Below, piece after piece: positions 45,928 through 57,081 of a stretch of 64,000 nt of DNA (within the stretch, counting starts at the first letter, position 1; each line of letters starts with the position of its first letter). Below the pieces are notes generated by a model, which was not told the DNA's origin, did not search any database, and saw only the letters and a program-made list of their open reading frames with translations. Made by a program: the position numbers and the translations under genes. This DNA is from Roseburia sp. (lineage in GTDB: Bacteria; Bacillota; Clostridia; Lachnospirales; Lachnospiraceae): positions 76,887-140,886 of the forward strand of contig JAPFDX010000034.1 in assembly GCA_026168605.1 (NCBI GenBank). Direction: 5' to 3'.

Positions 45928-46395
45928 TCACAGATTCCTTACCTTAAATTCGCGCTGCGCCTCCCGCCGCATATCCTTCTTCGCGATGTCCTGGCGTTTA
46001 TCGTAGAGCTTTTTGCCCTTTGCAAGCGCGATCTCCACCTTCACGAGACTCCCCTTCAGGTAGACCTCCACCGGAACAAGCGTATATCCCTGCTCGGACA
46101 GCTTGCCGGTCAGTTTCCGGATCTCCGCCTTGTGCATCAGAAGCTTCTTCGGGCGGAGCGGATCCTTGTTGAAAATATTTCCCTTCTCATAAGGACTGAT
46201 GTGCATCCCGTAGACGATCACCTCACCGTGCTCGATGCGGATGAACGCCTCCTTGATACTGCACTTGCCCATGCGCATGGACTTCACTTCCGTCCCATGC
46301 AGCTCGATGCCCGCCTCGTAGCGCTCCTCCAGAAAATAATCATGGTAGGCTTTTTTGTTGTTTGCAATTAGTTTTTTTCCTGTGTTCGCCGCCAT
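45928..46395 (-). CDS. smpB: SsrA-binding protein SmpB
   Basis: 155 residues from the ATG with AAAGGAG upstream; a longer frame overlapping rnr is artefact. Starts with [29 protein letters not shown] and ends with the basic tail [14 protein letters not shown]; both are family signatures. SmpB brings tmRNA to the stalled ribosome and fills the decoding site. Gene order rnr-smpB-ssrA is conserved in Firmicutes. Confidence 0.97.
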   Translation of the reverse strand: MAANTGKKLIANNKKAYHDYFLEERYEAGIELHGTEVKSMRMGKCSIKEAFIRIEHGEVIVYGMHISPYEKGNIFNKDPLRPKKLLMHKAEIRKLTGKLSEQGYTLVPVEVYLKGSLVKVEIALAKGKKLYDKRQDIAKKDMRREAQREFKVRNL

Positions 46396-46454
46396 GTTCT
46401 CTCCTTTCGCGCTGTTACAGTATAACGCAGAATCACCGATTCTGCAAGGGAATT

Positions 46455-48587
46455 TTACTGACCGGATGCGACACAAAAATCAATCGTGCGCATAAGCCTG
46501 TCCGCTCCGGTCACCACCACCTCGATGCGCTGCCCGAGCTTGTAGCTCATCCCCGTCGCCTCCCCGACAAGCTCATAGGTGTCCTCATGGTAGCGGAAAT
46601 AATCGCCCGCAAGCGTCGTCACGTGCACCAGACCCTCGACGGTATTCGGAAGTTCCACATAAAAGCCCCACTCCGTCACGCCGGAGATCACCCCAGTGTA
46701 AATCTCACCGATGTGTTTTTCCATATACTCCACTTTCTTTAGCTTTTCCGTCTCACGCTCCGCCTCGTCCGCGCGCCGCTCCATCTCGCTCGAATGTTTC
46801 GCCACCTCCGGCAGGATCTTGTCGTAGTGCGCAAGCTTTTTTTCATTCATCCTGCCGCGCAGATTGTCCTTGATGATCCGGTGGATCTGCAAATCCGGAT
46901 AACGGCGGATGGGGGAGGTAAAATGACAGTAATACGGCGTCGCCAGACCAAAATGTCCCGTGCTCACCGTCGCGTATTTCGCCTGCTTCATCGAGCGCAG
47001 CGTCAGCCGGGCGATCAACGCCTCCTCCGGCGTCCCTGCGATCTTTGTCAGCAGCTTCTGCACCTCTTTCGGGTGGATCTCCTCCTGCCCGGCTTTGATG
47101 GTGTACCCGAAATTATTGATAAAGGTGGAGAGCTTGCGGATTTTCTCCGTATCGGGATTGTCGTGCGTGCGGTAGACAAACGGGATCTCCTGCCAGAAAT
47201 AATCCTGCGCCACCGTCTCGTTGGCGATCAGCATGAAATCCTCAATGATCTTCGTCGCGACATTTCTCTCGTAGGGTCTGATCTCAACCGGAGTTCCCTG
47301 CTCATTTAAAATGATCTTCGTCTCCGGGAAATCAAAGTCGATCGACCCCCGCTTCATACGCCGCCTGCGCAGGATCGCCGCGAGTTCCTCCATCCGCTCG
47401 AACATCGGCACAAGCTCTGCGTACTCGCGGCGCTCCGTCTCGTCGTGATCCTCCAGTATCTTTTTCACACTCGTGTAGCTCATACGGCGGTCCACCCGTA
47501 TCACGGTCTCCGCGATCACATGGTCTGTCACGTTGCCTTTTTCGTCTATGGTCATGATGCAGCTTAACGCGAGACGCTTCTCCCCGGCGTTCAGCGAGCA
47601 GATGCCGTTGGAAAGCGCATGGGGCAGCATCGGTATCACGCGGTCCACCAGATAGACGGAGGTGCCGCGCTTTAACGCTTCCACATCAAGCGCGCTGTGC
47701 TCCTGCACATAATTCGTCACATCGGCGATGTGAACCCCAAGCTTATATTTCCCGTTCTCTTTCGTCAGCGTGATCGCATCATCCAGATCCTTCGCGTCCT
47801 CGCCGTCGATCGTCACGGTCTGCCAGTCGCGCAGATCCATGCGCCCCGCCATATCGGCGTCACTCACCTCGCTGGAGACGCGCTCCACCTGGTTCATGAT
47901 GCGCTCCGAAAATTCCACGGGCAGCTCATAGGCTCTGACGATGGAGAGAATATCCGTCCCCGGGTCGTTGCTGTGCCCCAGAATCTCCACGACCTTTCCC
48001 TCCGGCTTTTTGCCGTTTCCGCCAAAATCCGTGAGCTCCACGACCACCTTGTGCCCGGTGACCGCTCCTTTTGAGCGCTCCTGCGCCACAAAAATATCCT
48101 TTCCGAACTTCGGGTCGTCCGGCACGGCAAAGCCAAACGTCTTACTTTTCTCATACGTGCAGACGATCCGGTTTACGCCCCGGCTGACGATCTTCGTGAC
48201 CGCGCCCTCCCGGCGTCTCCCACGCGACGCGCCGCTCTGCAACGCAACCTGTACCGTATCCCTGTGGAACGCACCGTTGACCTGCGACTCCGGAATAAAG
48301 ATGTCCTCATCCATCCCCTCGACCTTCACAAATCCAAAGCCCCTCGGATGCGCCGTAAACTCCCCGGTGAGAAATCTGCTCTCCGACTTGCTGTACTTCC
48401 CCTTTGCCGACACCTCGATCCTGCCTTCCGCAAGGAGCGCCGCCAACACCTCGGCGAGATCGCCGCGCTGCGCCTTGGGCACATTTAACACCGCCGCGAT
48501 CTCCTTCGCCTTCATCGGCACATAGAGCTCGTCGCAGATAAATTCGTATATGACTTTTTTTCTCTCTTCTAAAACTTCCGGTCTCAT
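46455..48587 (-). CDS. rnr: Ribonuclease R
   Basis: 710 residues. N-terminal winged helix, two cold-shock domains ([19 protein letters not shown]), the RNB catalytic domain with [14 protein letters not shown] (the Mg-binding acidic residues) and [13 protein letters not shown], and a C-terminal S1 domain ([18 protein letters not shown]). A 3' to 5' exonuclease for structured RNA and partner of the tmRNA/SmpB quality-control path. GAGGAG 5 nt before the ATG. Confidence 0.96.
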   Translation of the reverse strand: MRPEVLEERKKVIYEFICDELYVPMKAKEIAAVLNVPKAQRGDLAEVLAALLAEGRIEVSAKGKYSKSESRFLTGEFTAHPRGFGFVKVEGMDEDIFIPESQVNGAFHRDTVQVALQSGASRGRRREGAVTKIVSRGVNRIVCTYEKSKTFGFAVPDDPKFGKDIFVAQERSKGAVTGHKVVVELTDFGGNGKKPEGKVVEILGHSNDPGTDILSIVRAYELPVEFSERIMNQVERVSSEVSDADMAGRMDLRDWQTVTIDGEDAKDLDDAITLTKENGKYKLGVHIADVTNYVQEHSALDVEALKRGTSVYLVDRVIPMLPHALSNGICSLNAGEKRLALSCIMTIDEKGNVTDHVIAETVIRVDRRMSYTSVKKILEDHDETERREYAELVPMFERMEELAAILRRRRMKRGSIDFDFPETKIILNEQGTPVEIRPYERNVATKIIEDFMLIANETVAQDYFWQEIPFVYRTHDNPDTEKIRKLSTFINNFGYTIKAGQEEIHPKEVQKLLTKIAGTPEEALIARLTLRSMKQAKYATVSTGHFGLATPYYCHFTSPIRRYPDLQIHRIIKDNLRGRMNEKKLAHYDKILPEVAKHSSEMERRADEAERETEKLKKVEYMEKHIGEIYTGVISGVTEWGFYVELPNTVEGLVHVTTLAGDYFRYHEDTYELVGEATGMSYKLGQRIEVVVTGADRLMRTIDFCVASGQ

Positions 48588-48611
48588 TCCTGCTCCTCTT
48601 ATTTGTCATGT

Positions 48612-48638
48612 AAAAAGGCTGCCGCAGATGCGACAGCC
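48612..48638 (-). terminator. Terminator downstream of secG
   Basis: GGCTGTCGCA pairs with TGCGGCAGCC (one mismatch) around a 2-nt top, followed by TTTTT in the minus direction, 10 nt after the secG stop. It may only partly block transcription, since rnr starts at 48587. Confidence 0.75.
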
Positions 48639-48648
48639 CGGTGTTCCC

Positions 48649-48888
48649 TTAAAAAATTCCCAGATTCAGAACCATGGAGAGAAGAATAAACAGTACGACA
48701 AGAATTGTCGTCACCTTCTTCTTCATGCCCTCCGCGGAGCGTCCTTTATTCTTGCTCCAGTATGTGTCCGAAGAACCTGCCAGTGCGCCAAGCCCTGCGG
48801 ACTTGCCCTCCTGTGCCAGAATGATGACTGTCAGCAGCACGCTGATCAATATGAAAACAACGGTCAAAATCGTCTTTAAGATTTCCAA
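48649..48888 (-). CDS. secG: Preprotein translocase subunit SecG
   Basis: 79 residues beginning at a TTG with AGGAGGG 7 nt upstream. Two TM helices (about 5-25 and 58-77) around the family motif QEGKSAGLGALAGSSDTYWSKNKGRSAEG. SecG assists the SecYEG channel. Before rnr, smpB and ssrA, as in many Firmicutes. Confidence 0.95.
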   Translation of the reverse strand: MEILKTILTVVFILISVLLTVIILAQEGKSAGLGALAGSSDTYWSKNKGRSAEGMKKKVTTILVVLFILLSMVLNLGIF

Positions 48889-48982
48889 AATTATTCCCTC
48901 CTACGGTATCAACTCATAACTTTTAGTATTATAGCACAAGCTTTTCCCGTTTTCAACCGTTTTTCACCGAATTTTTATGACC

Positions 48983-50380
<1,398 letters not shown>

Positions 50381-50424
50381 TTATCCAGTATGCCACGGAA
50401 AAAGAATTTCTATACCAGCCCCTT

Positions 50425-51435
50425 CTATTCGAGCGCGATTCCTTTTGTTTTCAGGAAATCCACCCATATGTTGTACTTTGAGCCGTATAAGTGGAGATTG
50501 TCAAAGGTCAGCTCCGCCTTCAGGTTGCCCTGATTGTCGCACACGACCTCATTGACATCGATATAAAACACCCGGACATTGTCGGCAAGCTGGCGGATGC
50601 GGTCATTCCGCACCTGGATCCCCGGATTGTTGAAGATCGGATCGGAATCCGACTTCGCCTTTGCCACACGCATGATGCCCTGCACGTAGATAATGGCATC
50701 CGGCTGGAGCTGCTTGAATTTCTCTACCGAATCCGTATACGCCTGCATAAACGTATCCACCGTTCCGCGTCCCATCTCATTGATACCGATCTGGAAATAG
50801 ACCTTTTTAAACTGCTTGCGGCTCAGCGCCTCCTCAAGCGTCATTTTCACTCCGTCCACCTCGCAAAACTTCTGTGTCCACATATCATAGACATTCAGCC
50901 CCGTAGACGCATAGAACGTCGCCTTATCCAATCCGCCGTAATCGCGGAGTCCCACGGTTCTCGAATCGCCGATAAACACCGCATCGTCAAAATAGTCGTC
51001 GCCCACCGCAATAAACTCTTTTGTCTGCGGCGCCTCCGGCTCTGCCGGCGCCACAACCTCGCCCTCCACGCCGCCGTCTGCCGGCGGCTGTGGCTGTGCG
51101 GTCTCCGTGTTCTCCACAGTTTCCGGCGGCTGCGGCTGTGCGGTTTCCGTGCCCTCCACATTTTCCGGCGGTTGCGCCTCCGAACCGGAATTGTCTGCCG
51201 TTCCGCCCCCGGGCAGATTTTCCCAGGGATTTCCGCCGATGTCCGTCCGTCCGAGCTGCCACGGGTAAATCCCGTCGTGGATCCCCTCAAAAACAAGCAC
51301 GAAATACGGCGTCTTTTTTATGTCTTCCGTATAACCACGGTAAATATTGTCTTTTCCCATATAACCGATCGCAGAGAGACTGACCCAAAGCAATGCCAGA
51401 AAAATCGTCACCCTGCACTTTAAAAATTTTCTCAA
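50425..51435 (-). CDS. SGNH-family protein with repeated Pro/Gln linker (O-acylation partner)
   Basis: 336 residues. Starts at a TTG with weak spacing to GAGAGG, so the start is uncertain. N-terminal TM helix (about 8-25), a linker with two near-identical ETAQPQPP blocks, and an SGNH domain: FIGDSRTVG (Ser), GINEMG (Asn block) and DNLHLYG (Asp-x-x-His). Follows the MBOAT gene by 16 nt. MBOAT/SGNH pairs move acyl groups from the cytoplasm to exported polymers; this protein is the probable extracellular transferase. Confidence 0.85.
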   Translation of the reverse strand: MRKFLKCRVTIFLALLWVSLSAIGYMGKDNIYRGYTEDIKKTPYFVLVFEGIHDGIYPWQLGRTDIGGNPWENLPGGGTADNSGSEAQPPENVEGTETAQPQPPETVENTETAQPQPPADGGVEGEVVAPAEPEAPQTKEFIAVGDDYFDDAVFIGDSRTVGLRDYGGLDKATFYASTGLNVYDMWTQKFCEVDGVKMTLEEALSRKQFKKVYFQIGINEMGRGTVDTFMQAYTDSVEKFKQLQPDAIIYVQGIMRVAKAKSDSDPIFNNPGIQVRNDRIRQLADNVRVFYIDVNEVVCDNQGNLKAELTFDNLHLYGSKYNIWVDFLKTKGIALE

Positions 51436-51451
51436 ATCCTCTCACCACGCC

Positions 51452-52807
51452 TTAAAAATTAAAGTAAAGAAACGGGTTATTCGTTGAAATTGCCAGATAA
51501 TAGATACTGAGCACCAGTATCACTGCCACCGCAATACTGCCGACCCACTTTTTGCCAAATTTCTTATAGAGCATGGTCGGTACCGGTGTCGAAAAAATAA
51601 TACCAAGCGCAAACAGCGGCCAGTAGTCTGCCATATATTTCACGTAATCCAGTTCACGCACCACGCCATCCGCCGCCTGCGGCAGAAACGGAAACAGCCT
51701 TGTAAAATAAACGCCAAGCTGTCCGACGTCACTGATCGCAAATGCCATCCACGTAAGCGGCACGACAAACAGAAGATACACATGGCCGATCACATGGCTT
51801 TTCTCCAGCCATTTCCCAAAAAACAGCTTTTCTAGCGCGAGCAGCACAAGCAGCGACGCGCCCCAGATCAGGAAATTGTAATCTGCGCCGTGCCACAAGG
51901 CCGTCAGGATCCATACGACTGCGAGATTGAAAAATGTGCGTGCCTTACCCCCTCGGTTTCCCCCGAGCGGAATGTAGACATACTCGCGGAACCAGCGCCC
52001 GAGCGTGATATGCCAGCGCCGCCAGAATTCTGACACCGACTTGGACATATACGGCTGTCTGAAGTTGACCGGGATCTCAAAGCCGAGCATACGTCCCAGC
52101 CCCATCGCCATCAGTGAGTACCCCGCAAAATCGAAATACAACTGGATCGAATAGGCAAATGCGCCCATCCACGCGAGCGGCGTCGAGATACTGGAAAATC
52201 CGACCATCTGTATCGAATTCCACAACATTCCAATCCGGTCGGCGATGATGATCTTCGCGCCGAGCCCGAGGATCAGGGTTTTTAAGCCCTCCTCAAAATC
52301 AGCCAGTCTGACCGTCCTTCTTCGGAGCGCCGTCCGCACCTCGGAATAGTTGATGATGGGTCCCGCGATCAACTGCGGGAACATCGTCAGATACGTGCCG
52401 AGGTTGACAAGCGAACGCTCCGCCGGAACAGCCCCGCGATACACATCGATCATGTACGCCGCGATCTGGAACGTATAGAAGCTGATGCCAAGCGGCAGCG
52501 AATCCGTAAGCCCGCTGTATTTATAGAGAAACAGCACGCCAAAGTCATAGACGAGCGCAAGCGTCAGCAGGAACTTCTGTCTGCCGCCGCGTCCCTCCAT
52601 CGCGTTCCGGTACATCAGGCATCCCAGTATATAGTTGAGCACCAGACACGCCAGCAGAAGCAGCACATACTTCGCCTCTCCGAACGCATAAAAAAGGATA
52701 CTGCCCCCAAACAGAACCAGGTTCTTAAATTTTCGCGGTACGATATAATATATAATCAAAAAAACCGGCAAAAACCGAAATAAAAATTCAAAGCTGCTAA
52801 ATACCAT
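51452..52807 (-). CDS. MBOAT family O-acyltransferase (DltB/AlgI-like)
   Basis: 451 residues, about 10 TM helices. Conserved blocks: LPLGISFYTFQIAAYMIDVYRG, FPQLIAGPIINY and the histidine motif TALWHGADYNFLIWG, which forms the catalytic site. It would carry an acyl group across the membrane for O-acylation of a cell-wall polymer or exopolysaccharide. No dltA or dltC is near, so lipoteichoic-acid D-alanylation is not supported; acetylation is more likely. Confidence 0.9.
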   Translation of the reverse strand: MVFSSFEFLFRFLPVFLIIYYIVPRKFKNLVLFGGSILFYAFGEAKYVLLLLACLVLNYILGCLMYRNAMEGRGGRQKFLLTLALVYDFGVLFLYKYSGLTDSLPLGISFYTFQIAAYMIDVYRGAVPAERSLVNLGTYLTMFPQLIAGPIINYSEVRTALRRRTVRLADFEEGLKTLILGLGAKIIIADRIGMLWNSIQMVGFSSISTPLAWMGAFAYSIQLYFDFAGYSLMAMGLGRMLGFEIPVNFRQPYMSKSVSEFWRRWHITLGRWFREYVYIPLGGNRGGKARTFFNLAVVWILTALWHGADYNFLIWGASLLVLLALEKLFFGKWLEKSHVIGHVYLLFVVPLTWMAFAISDVGQLGVYFTRLFPFLPQAADGVVRELDYVKYMADYWPLFALGIIFSTPVPTMLYKKFGKKWVGSIAVAVILVLSIYYLAISTNNPFLYFNF

Positions 52808-52862
52808 CTTACGTCTCTTTTCTGATCAAATGTCATCTATATGTTTATTCTGCTCATTCTAA

Positions 52863-52891
52863 ATTATAAGGAAGCACTCTCACATAATCAA
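52863..52891 (-). promoter_or_regulatory. Promoter of the MBOAT/SGNH pair
   Basis: In transcription direction TTGATT (52891-52886), exactly 17 nt, then TATAAT (52868-52863), about 55 nt before the MBOAT start codon. Confidence 0.85.
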
Positions 52892-52973
52892 CAATATTAC
52901 AGTCCCTTCATTGTTATTTAATAATTAGACCACAAAGCCGTAAAAAAAGTTGCATAAACTTTATTAAGATTCC

Positions 52974-54275
52974 TTAATATTTTTGAAAGAGAGCTTCGAT
53001 CTCACCGATAAAATAAAGGGAGCCGAAAGCAACCGTCTTATGCGCCGCATTCTCTGCCTGTGCCAGACAGGTCTGCAAGTCCGCAGACGCCACTGCAGGC
53101 ACACCCATGCCGCGGATATGCGCAGCGAGCGTCTCTGCCGCAAGCGCGCGCTCCGAGAGCACCGTCACCGTCGTAAAATCTGCGGCAAGCGGCAGCAGCT
53201 CCTCCACCATCTTCGCATAGTCCTTGTCCGCCATAACGCCCATGACAAAGTGGAACTTCTCACCCGGAAACAGCGCGGTAAGACTCTCCTTTAGCGCAGC
53301 CACACCATTTCCATTGTGCGCGCCGTCCACCATGAAAAACGGATGTTTCCGCAGAATCTCCATCCTTCCCTGCCAGCGCGCCGCACGGATTCCCCGCTGC
53401 ACACATTTTTTGATCCACTGTCTCTTATCTTCTCCTGCGTTTCCATTCTCTATACGTTCCGAAAATTTTCCATTTTTTAAAAATTCCTGCGCTGCCTCCA
53501 CGGCTGCCGCCGCATTTTCATACTGGTGCACGCCCAGCATCTGCATCGAAAGTGTCCCGTAATCACCATAGACAAAGCTCTGTATCCCGTTCTCATAGCG
53601 GCACTGCAAAAATTCCTCCGGCGCGATCACGCGGCACGCGCGCGCACCCACCGCCTCCGCCGCCGCAAGCAGCACGGCAAGGATCTCCGGCGTCTGGCTC
53701 TCCGTCACGACCACCGTGCCCCGTTTGATGATCCCCGCCTTCTCGGTGGCAATCTCCTCCAGCGTATCCCCCAGAATCTCCATGTGGTCATACCCGATTT
53801 TCGTGATGACGGAAACCTCGGGCGTCCCGACCGCATTCGTGGAGTCGAGCCTGCCGCCAAGCCCCGTTTCAAGGATCAGAACGTCGCACTGCTGCTCCCT
53901 GAAATACAAAAGCGCCATCACAAGACAGTAGTCGAACATGGCGGGTTCTTCCTCAAACGGTTCATTTAACAGACGCGTTCCGATCCGCGCCACCGCCTCT
54001 TTTTCAATCATCCTGCCATTGATGCAGATGCGCTCCCGAAAATCGACCAGATGCGGGGAGGTGAACACACCCACGCGAAGCCCCGCTTCCTTTAAAATAC
54101 TGCACAAAAAAGCAGAGACGGAGCCTTTGCCGTTCGTCCCTGCTATATGGATCAGCCGCATACCCTCCTGGGGATTCCCCAGAGTCTGTAACATTTTCCC
54201 TGTCACCTCCACCCCGGAAAGTCTGCCGAATCTCCTGCTATGTTCTATTTTTTCTACTACCTTTTCGTATGTCAT
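52974..54275 (-). CDS. folC: Folylpolyglutamate synthase / dihydrofolate synthase
   Basis: 433 residues. Mur-ligase fold: ATP site HIAGTNGKGSVSA, VFTSPHLVDFRERI, ETGLGGRLDSTN and FMVDGAHNGNGV. Adds glutamate to folates. GGAGG 4 nt before the ATG; starts 18 nt after the DegV stop, so the two genes are probably co-transcribed. Confidence 0.94.
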   Translation of the reverse strand: MTYEKVVEKIEHSRRFGRLSGVEVTGKMLQTLGNPQEGMRLIHIAGTNGKGSVSAFLCSILKEAGLRVGVFTSPHLVDFRERICINGRMIEKEAVARIGTRLLNEPFEEEPAMFDYCLVMALLYFREQQCDVLILETGLGGRLDSTNAVGTPEVSVITKIGYDHMEILGDTLEEIATEKAGIIKRGTVVVTESQTPEILAVLLAAAEAVGARACRVIAPEEFLQCRYENGIQSFVYGDYGTLSMQMLGVHQYENAAAAVEAAQEFLKNGKFSERIENGNAGEDKRQWIKKCVQRGIRAARWQGRMEILRKHPFFMVDGAHNGNGVAALKESLTALFPGEKFHFVMGVMADKDYAKMVEELLPLAADFTTVTVLSERALAAETLAAHIRGMGVPAVASADLQTCLAQAENAAHKTVAFGSLYFIGEIEALFQKY

Positions 54276-54292
54276 GTATCCTCCGACGTTTT

Positions 54293-55135
54293 CTATACTA
54301 CCATGATCACTCCGCCGTCGTTTGCATACATACTGCTCACACCGGCAGTATTTATGATAATGATTTTTTTGAATTTTGCAAGTGTTTCAATCTTCTTTCG
54401 GACAAGTTCCGCGCGCTCCGGACAGTTACAGTGGGAAATGGCAAGGATCTTCTCCTGCGTATCCTTCGCCTTCGCCGCCATCATCTCCACCATCTTATCC
54501 AGCGCCCGGTTGACGCCGCGCGCCTGCCCGAGCTGACAGATCGTTCCCTCGTCCGTAGAGCCCATGACCGGCTTGATATTGAGCGTGTTTGCGATCAGCG
54601 CCTTTAAATTCGTCAGGCGACCCGATTTGCGCAGAGTCTCAAGCGTCTCAAGCACGAAATAGGTCTGCTGGGAATCAATGTAGCGCTCCGTCTGCTCCAC
54701 GACCTCCGCAAAGGAAAACCCCTGCTCCTCCAACTCCTGTATCTTCAGCGCGATCAGGGTCTCCCCCACCGACGCGCTCCTTGAATCGAATACATGAATC
54801 TGCTTTTTTGTATCCTCATTCTCCTCAAAAAAGAGATTCCTGCCGAGCACCGCACTGTTGTATGAGCCGCTCAGTTTCGAGGAGAGCGTCACCACATAGA
54901 CATGCTCCGCCTCGCCCATGCACGCTTCCATGTACTGCTCCGGTGACGGGCAGGAGGACTTCGGACTGACCGGACTCTCCTTCACCCTGCGCAAAAAATC
55001 CTGCTGGTCAAACGTCTCGTCATCGCGGATCCGGTATCCGTCCACCTCCAGTTCCAGCGACACCGTCTGAAAATGACCGTCCTGCTTCTGCTCCTCGGGA
55101 AGTTCCCCGCAACTGTCAACTATAATTTTATACAT
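54293..55135 (-). CDS. DegV family fatty-acid-binding protein
   Basis: 280 residues from the ATG with GGAGGT 6 nt upstream; a longer frame has no ribosome site. Typical start YKIIVDSCGELP, the lipid-binding Ser/Thr block TLSSKLSGSYNSA and a C-terminal domain with NTAGVSSMYANDGGVI. In Firmicutes, DegV-fold proteins (FakB) present exogenous fatty acids to a kinase. No fakA is seen here. Confidence 0.92.
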   Translation of the reverse strand: MYKIIVDSCGELPEEQKQDGHFQTVSLELEVDGYRIRDDETFDQQDFLRRVKESPVSPKSSCPSPEQYMEACMGEAEHVYVVTLSSKLSGSYNSAVLGRNLFFEENEDTKKQIHVFDSRSASVGETLIALKIQELEEQGFSFAEVVEQTERYIDSQQTYFVLETLETLRKSGRLTNLKALIANTLNIKPVMGSTDEGTICQLGQARGVNRALDKMVEMMAAKAKDTQEKILAISHCNCPERAELVRKKIETLAKFKKIIIINTAGVSSMYANDGGVIMVV

Positions 55136-55226
55136 TGTCTTACCTCCATACAAATTGATCCGGCTGTCATCCGTTCGATTCACCCATATATTATTGTATT
55201 CTGCTATATATGGTTTTTATTACTAC

Positions 55227-55239
55227 ATGATATTATCAT
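55227..55239. promoter_or_regulatory. Perfect palindrome in the DegV promoter region
   Basis: ATGATA-T-TATCAT, a 6-1-6 perfect inverted repeat about 92 bp before the DegV start. The core TGATAnTATCA resembles half of a Fur-type box, but no established regulator can be named from it. Confidence 0.3.
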
Positions 55240-55285
55240 AAATACCGCAACTTGTATAGAGGTGACTGCATTTCTTTTCCTTATA

Positions 55286-55596
55286 GGATTCAGGTGTCAA
55301 AAGGGAATCTTCAAAAATAAGATTTGCAAAACGCACCAATGGTATTCTGGTTTGTGAGTATGGAGAAGCTTAGAACTTCTTAATGTTCTGCCAATTTCCA
55401 GCAATTCGGCGGCAGGGATGCCGACGAAAGCCCGAATTGCACCACGGATGGCGTATAGAGGGCGGTTGTGTTCCTATACATTACCGATACACAAAACATT
55501 TAGAAGTTCTTGGCTTCGGAATCCTGAACAAAAAAGAATACCATCGGTGCATTTTGCAGTCGCAATTTGTAAAAACCACTTTTGACATCCGAATCC
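55286..55596. repeat. Palindromic interspersed repeat, copy 2 (311 nt, full length)
   Basis: Ends GGATTCAGGTGTCAAAA and TTTTGACATCCGAATCC are inverted repeats; GCACCAATGGTATTCT pairs with AGAATACCATCGGTGC, and the GAAGCTTAGAACTTCT region pairs with GAAGTTCTTGGCTTC. The centre has GCAATTCGG...CCGAATTGC enclosing a GAAA hairpin, and GTATAG...CTATAC. The right end touches the stop codon of the M18 peptidase gene (55597-55599). Confidence 0.92.
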
Positions 55597-56901
55597 TTAC
55601 AGCGAAAAATATGCCTCAGTCAGATCCTTTAACGCTTGCTGATCCGCCGTTCCCATCAACTCGCGCGCCGAGTGCATGGCGAGCAGCGGAATCCCGATAT
55701 CCACAGTCCGCACCGGGAGAAGCGCCGACGCGATCGAGCCGAGCGTACCGCCTCCCGGCATATCGGAACGGTTGACAAACTTCTGGTAAGGGATGTGCTT
55801 CGCCTCACAGATCTGCTGGATAATGGCAACCGCCTCGCAGTCGGTCGCATACGACTGGGAGCTCGCCTCCTTGATACAGAAACCCTTTCCGAGCACCGGC
55901 TTGTTTGTAATGTCCATCTTTCCCGCATAATTCGGATGCAGTCCGTGCGCGACGTCCACCGAAAGGATCATGCTCTGGTAAATGTCGCTCTCCGCCGTTT
56001 TCTCCCTGCCGAGCTCCTTTAAAATGCGGAGCAACATATCATGGAGCAGAATCGATGCAGCGCCCTGCTTCGAGCGGCTTCCGATCTCCTCGTGGTCAAA
56101 CAACGCGATCAGGTTCAGCCCCTCCGCACGCGTCCCGTCCAAAAGCGCAGAGACAAGCGCCGCGCAGGAAGTCAGATTGTCAAGCCGGGGGCTGGAAATG
56201 AAATCGTCTGCCAGTCCGATATACTCTGGCTCCTCCTTACAGAATACCGTCAGTTCAAAGTCCAGGATATCCTCTTTGACAACGCCAAGCTCGTCCGCCA
56301 AAAAACTTAAAAAGTAATCCGTCCTACGCTGCTCTGCCGGAAGAATCTCATCTGCCGCAAGCCCGAGCACCGGAAGCATCTGGGTCTGCTTGTTCAGCTC
56401 CACGCCCTTATTGACCTCGCGGTTCATGTGAATCGCAAGGTTCGGGATCGTGAGCAGACTCTTCTCTGAGACAAACTCGCGGATGATAGGAGCAAATACA
56501 TCGTCGCTTTTGACCGCGACACGTCCGGCAACCCCGAGCGGGCGGTCGAGCCAGGTATTTAAGATCGCCCCGCCGTACACCTCCACGTTCACCTGCGCAT
56601 ATCCGCCGTTTCTCACATCCGCAGACGGCTTGATGCGCAGACACGGGAAGTCCGTGTGCGCCGCCGCAATGCGGATCTGCGGCGCAAGGCTCTCGCCCCA
56701 CTCTTTTCCCACCGTAAATGCAAACAGCGTCGTGTCGTGATGGTTCACATAATAGTTGCCACCCGCACGAAGCGTCCACTCCTCCTTGTATTCCAGGCGC
56801 TCAAATCCCGCGTGTTCCAGACGCTCCTCGCACGCGCTGACCGCCTGCACCGGAGATACGCCTTTTTTCAGTAAGTCAAATAAAATCTCTGTCTCTGTCA
56901 T
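55597..56901 (-). CDS. M18 family aminopeptidase
   Basis: 434 residues. Two-zinc site: His in AAHTDFP, bridging Asp in SSPRLDNLTS, Glu pair in FDHEEIGS, Asp in SVDVAHG and His in LAMHSARE; all ligands are intact. Cytoplasmic aminopeptidase acting on N-terminal acidic or other residues. GGGAGG upstream of the ATG; a promoter lies at 56967-56995. Its stop codon directly borders repeat copy 2. Confidence 0.94.
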   Translation of the reverse strand: MTETEILFDLLKKGVSPVQAVSACEERLEHAGFERLEYKEEWTLRAGGNYYVNHHDTTLFAFTVGKEWGESLAPQIRIAAAHTDFPCLRIKPSADVRNGGYAQVNVEVYGGAILNTWLDRPLGVAGRVAVKSDDVFAPIIREFVSEKSLLTIPNLAIHMNREVNKGVELNKQTQMLPVLGLAADEILPAEQRRTDYFLSFLADELGVVKEDILDFELTVFCKEEPEYIGLADDFISSPRLDNLTSCAALVSALLDGTRAEGLNLIALFDHEEIGSRSKQGAASILLHDMLLRILKELGREKTAESDIYQSMILSVDVAHGLHPNYAGKMDITNKPVLGKGFCIKEASSQSYATDCEAVAIIQQICEAKHIPYQKFVNRSDMPGGGTLGSIASALLPVRTVDIGIPLLAMHSARELMGTADQQALKDLTEAYFSL

Positions 56902-56966
56902 AATGTTTCCTCCCCTATTTTTTCGTCGTCAGCCGACGGACGTTTTTACTCTCTTTGTCGCTTGTC

Positions 56967-56995
56967 ATTGTAACATGATGACTTCCGTTCAGCAA
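56967..56995 (-). promoter_or_regulatory. Probable promoter of the M18 aminopeptidase gene
   Basis: In transcription direction TTGCTG (56995-56990), exactly 17 nt, then TACAAT (56972-56967), about 65 nt before the start codon. Confidence 0.65.
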
Positions 56996-57081
56996 GCATA
57001 TGTGTGAAACAGCGAGCGACACGTTTCGCGACATAATTCTATTCCGCCGCAGTGCGATCCCCCGGAGAGTTTTGCTTTATA

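Noticed and set aside
55383-55775. Open frame on the plus strand through repeat copy 2 into the M18 gene
   Set aside because: Shadow frame on the opposite strand of a clear peptidase gene, without ribosome site or family features.
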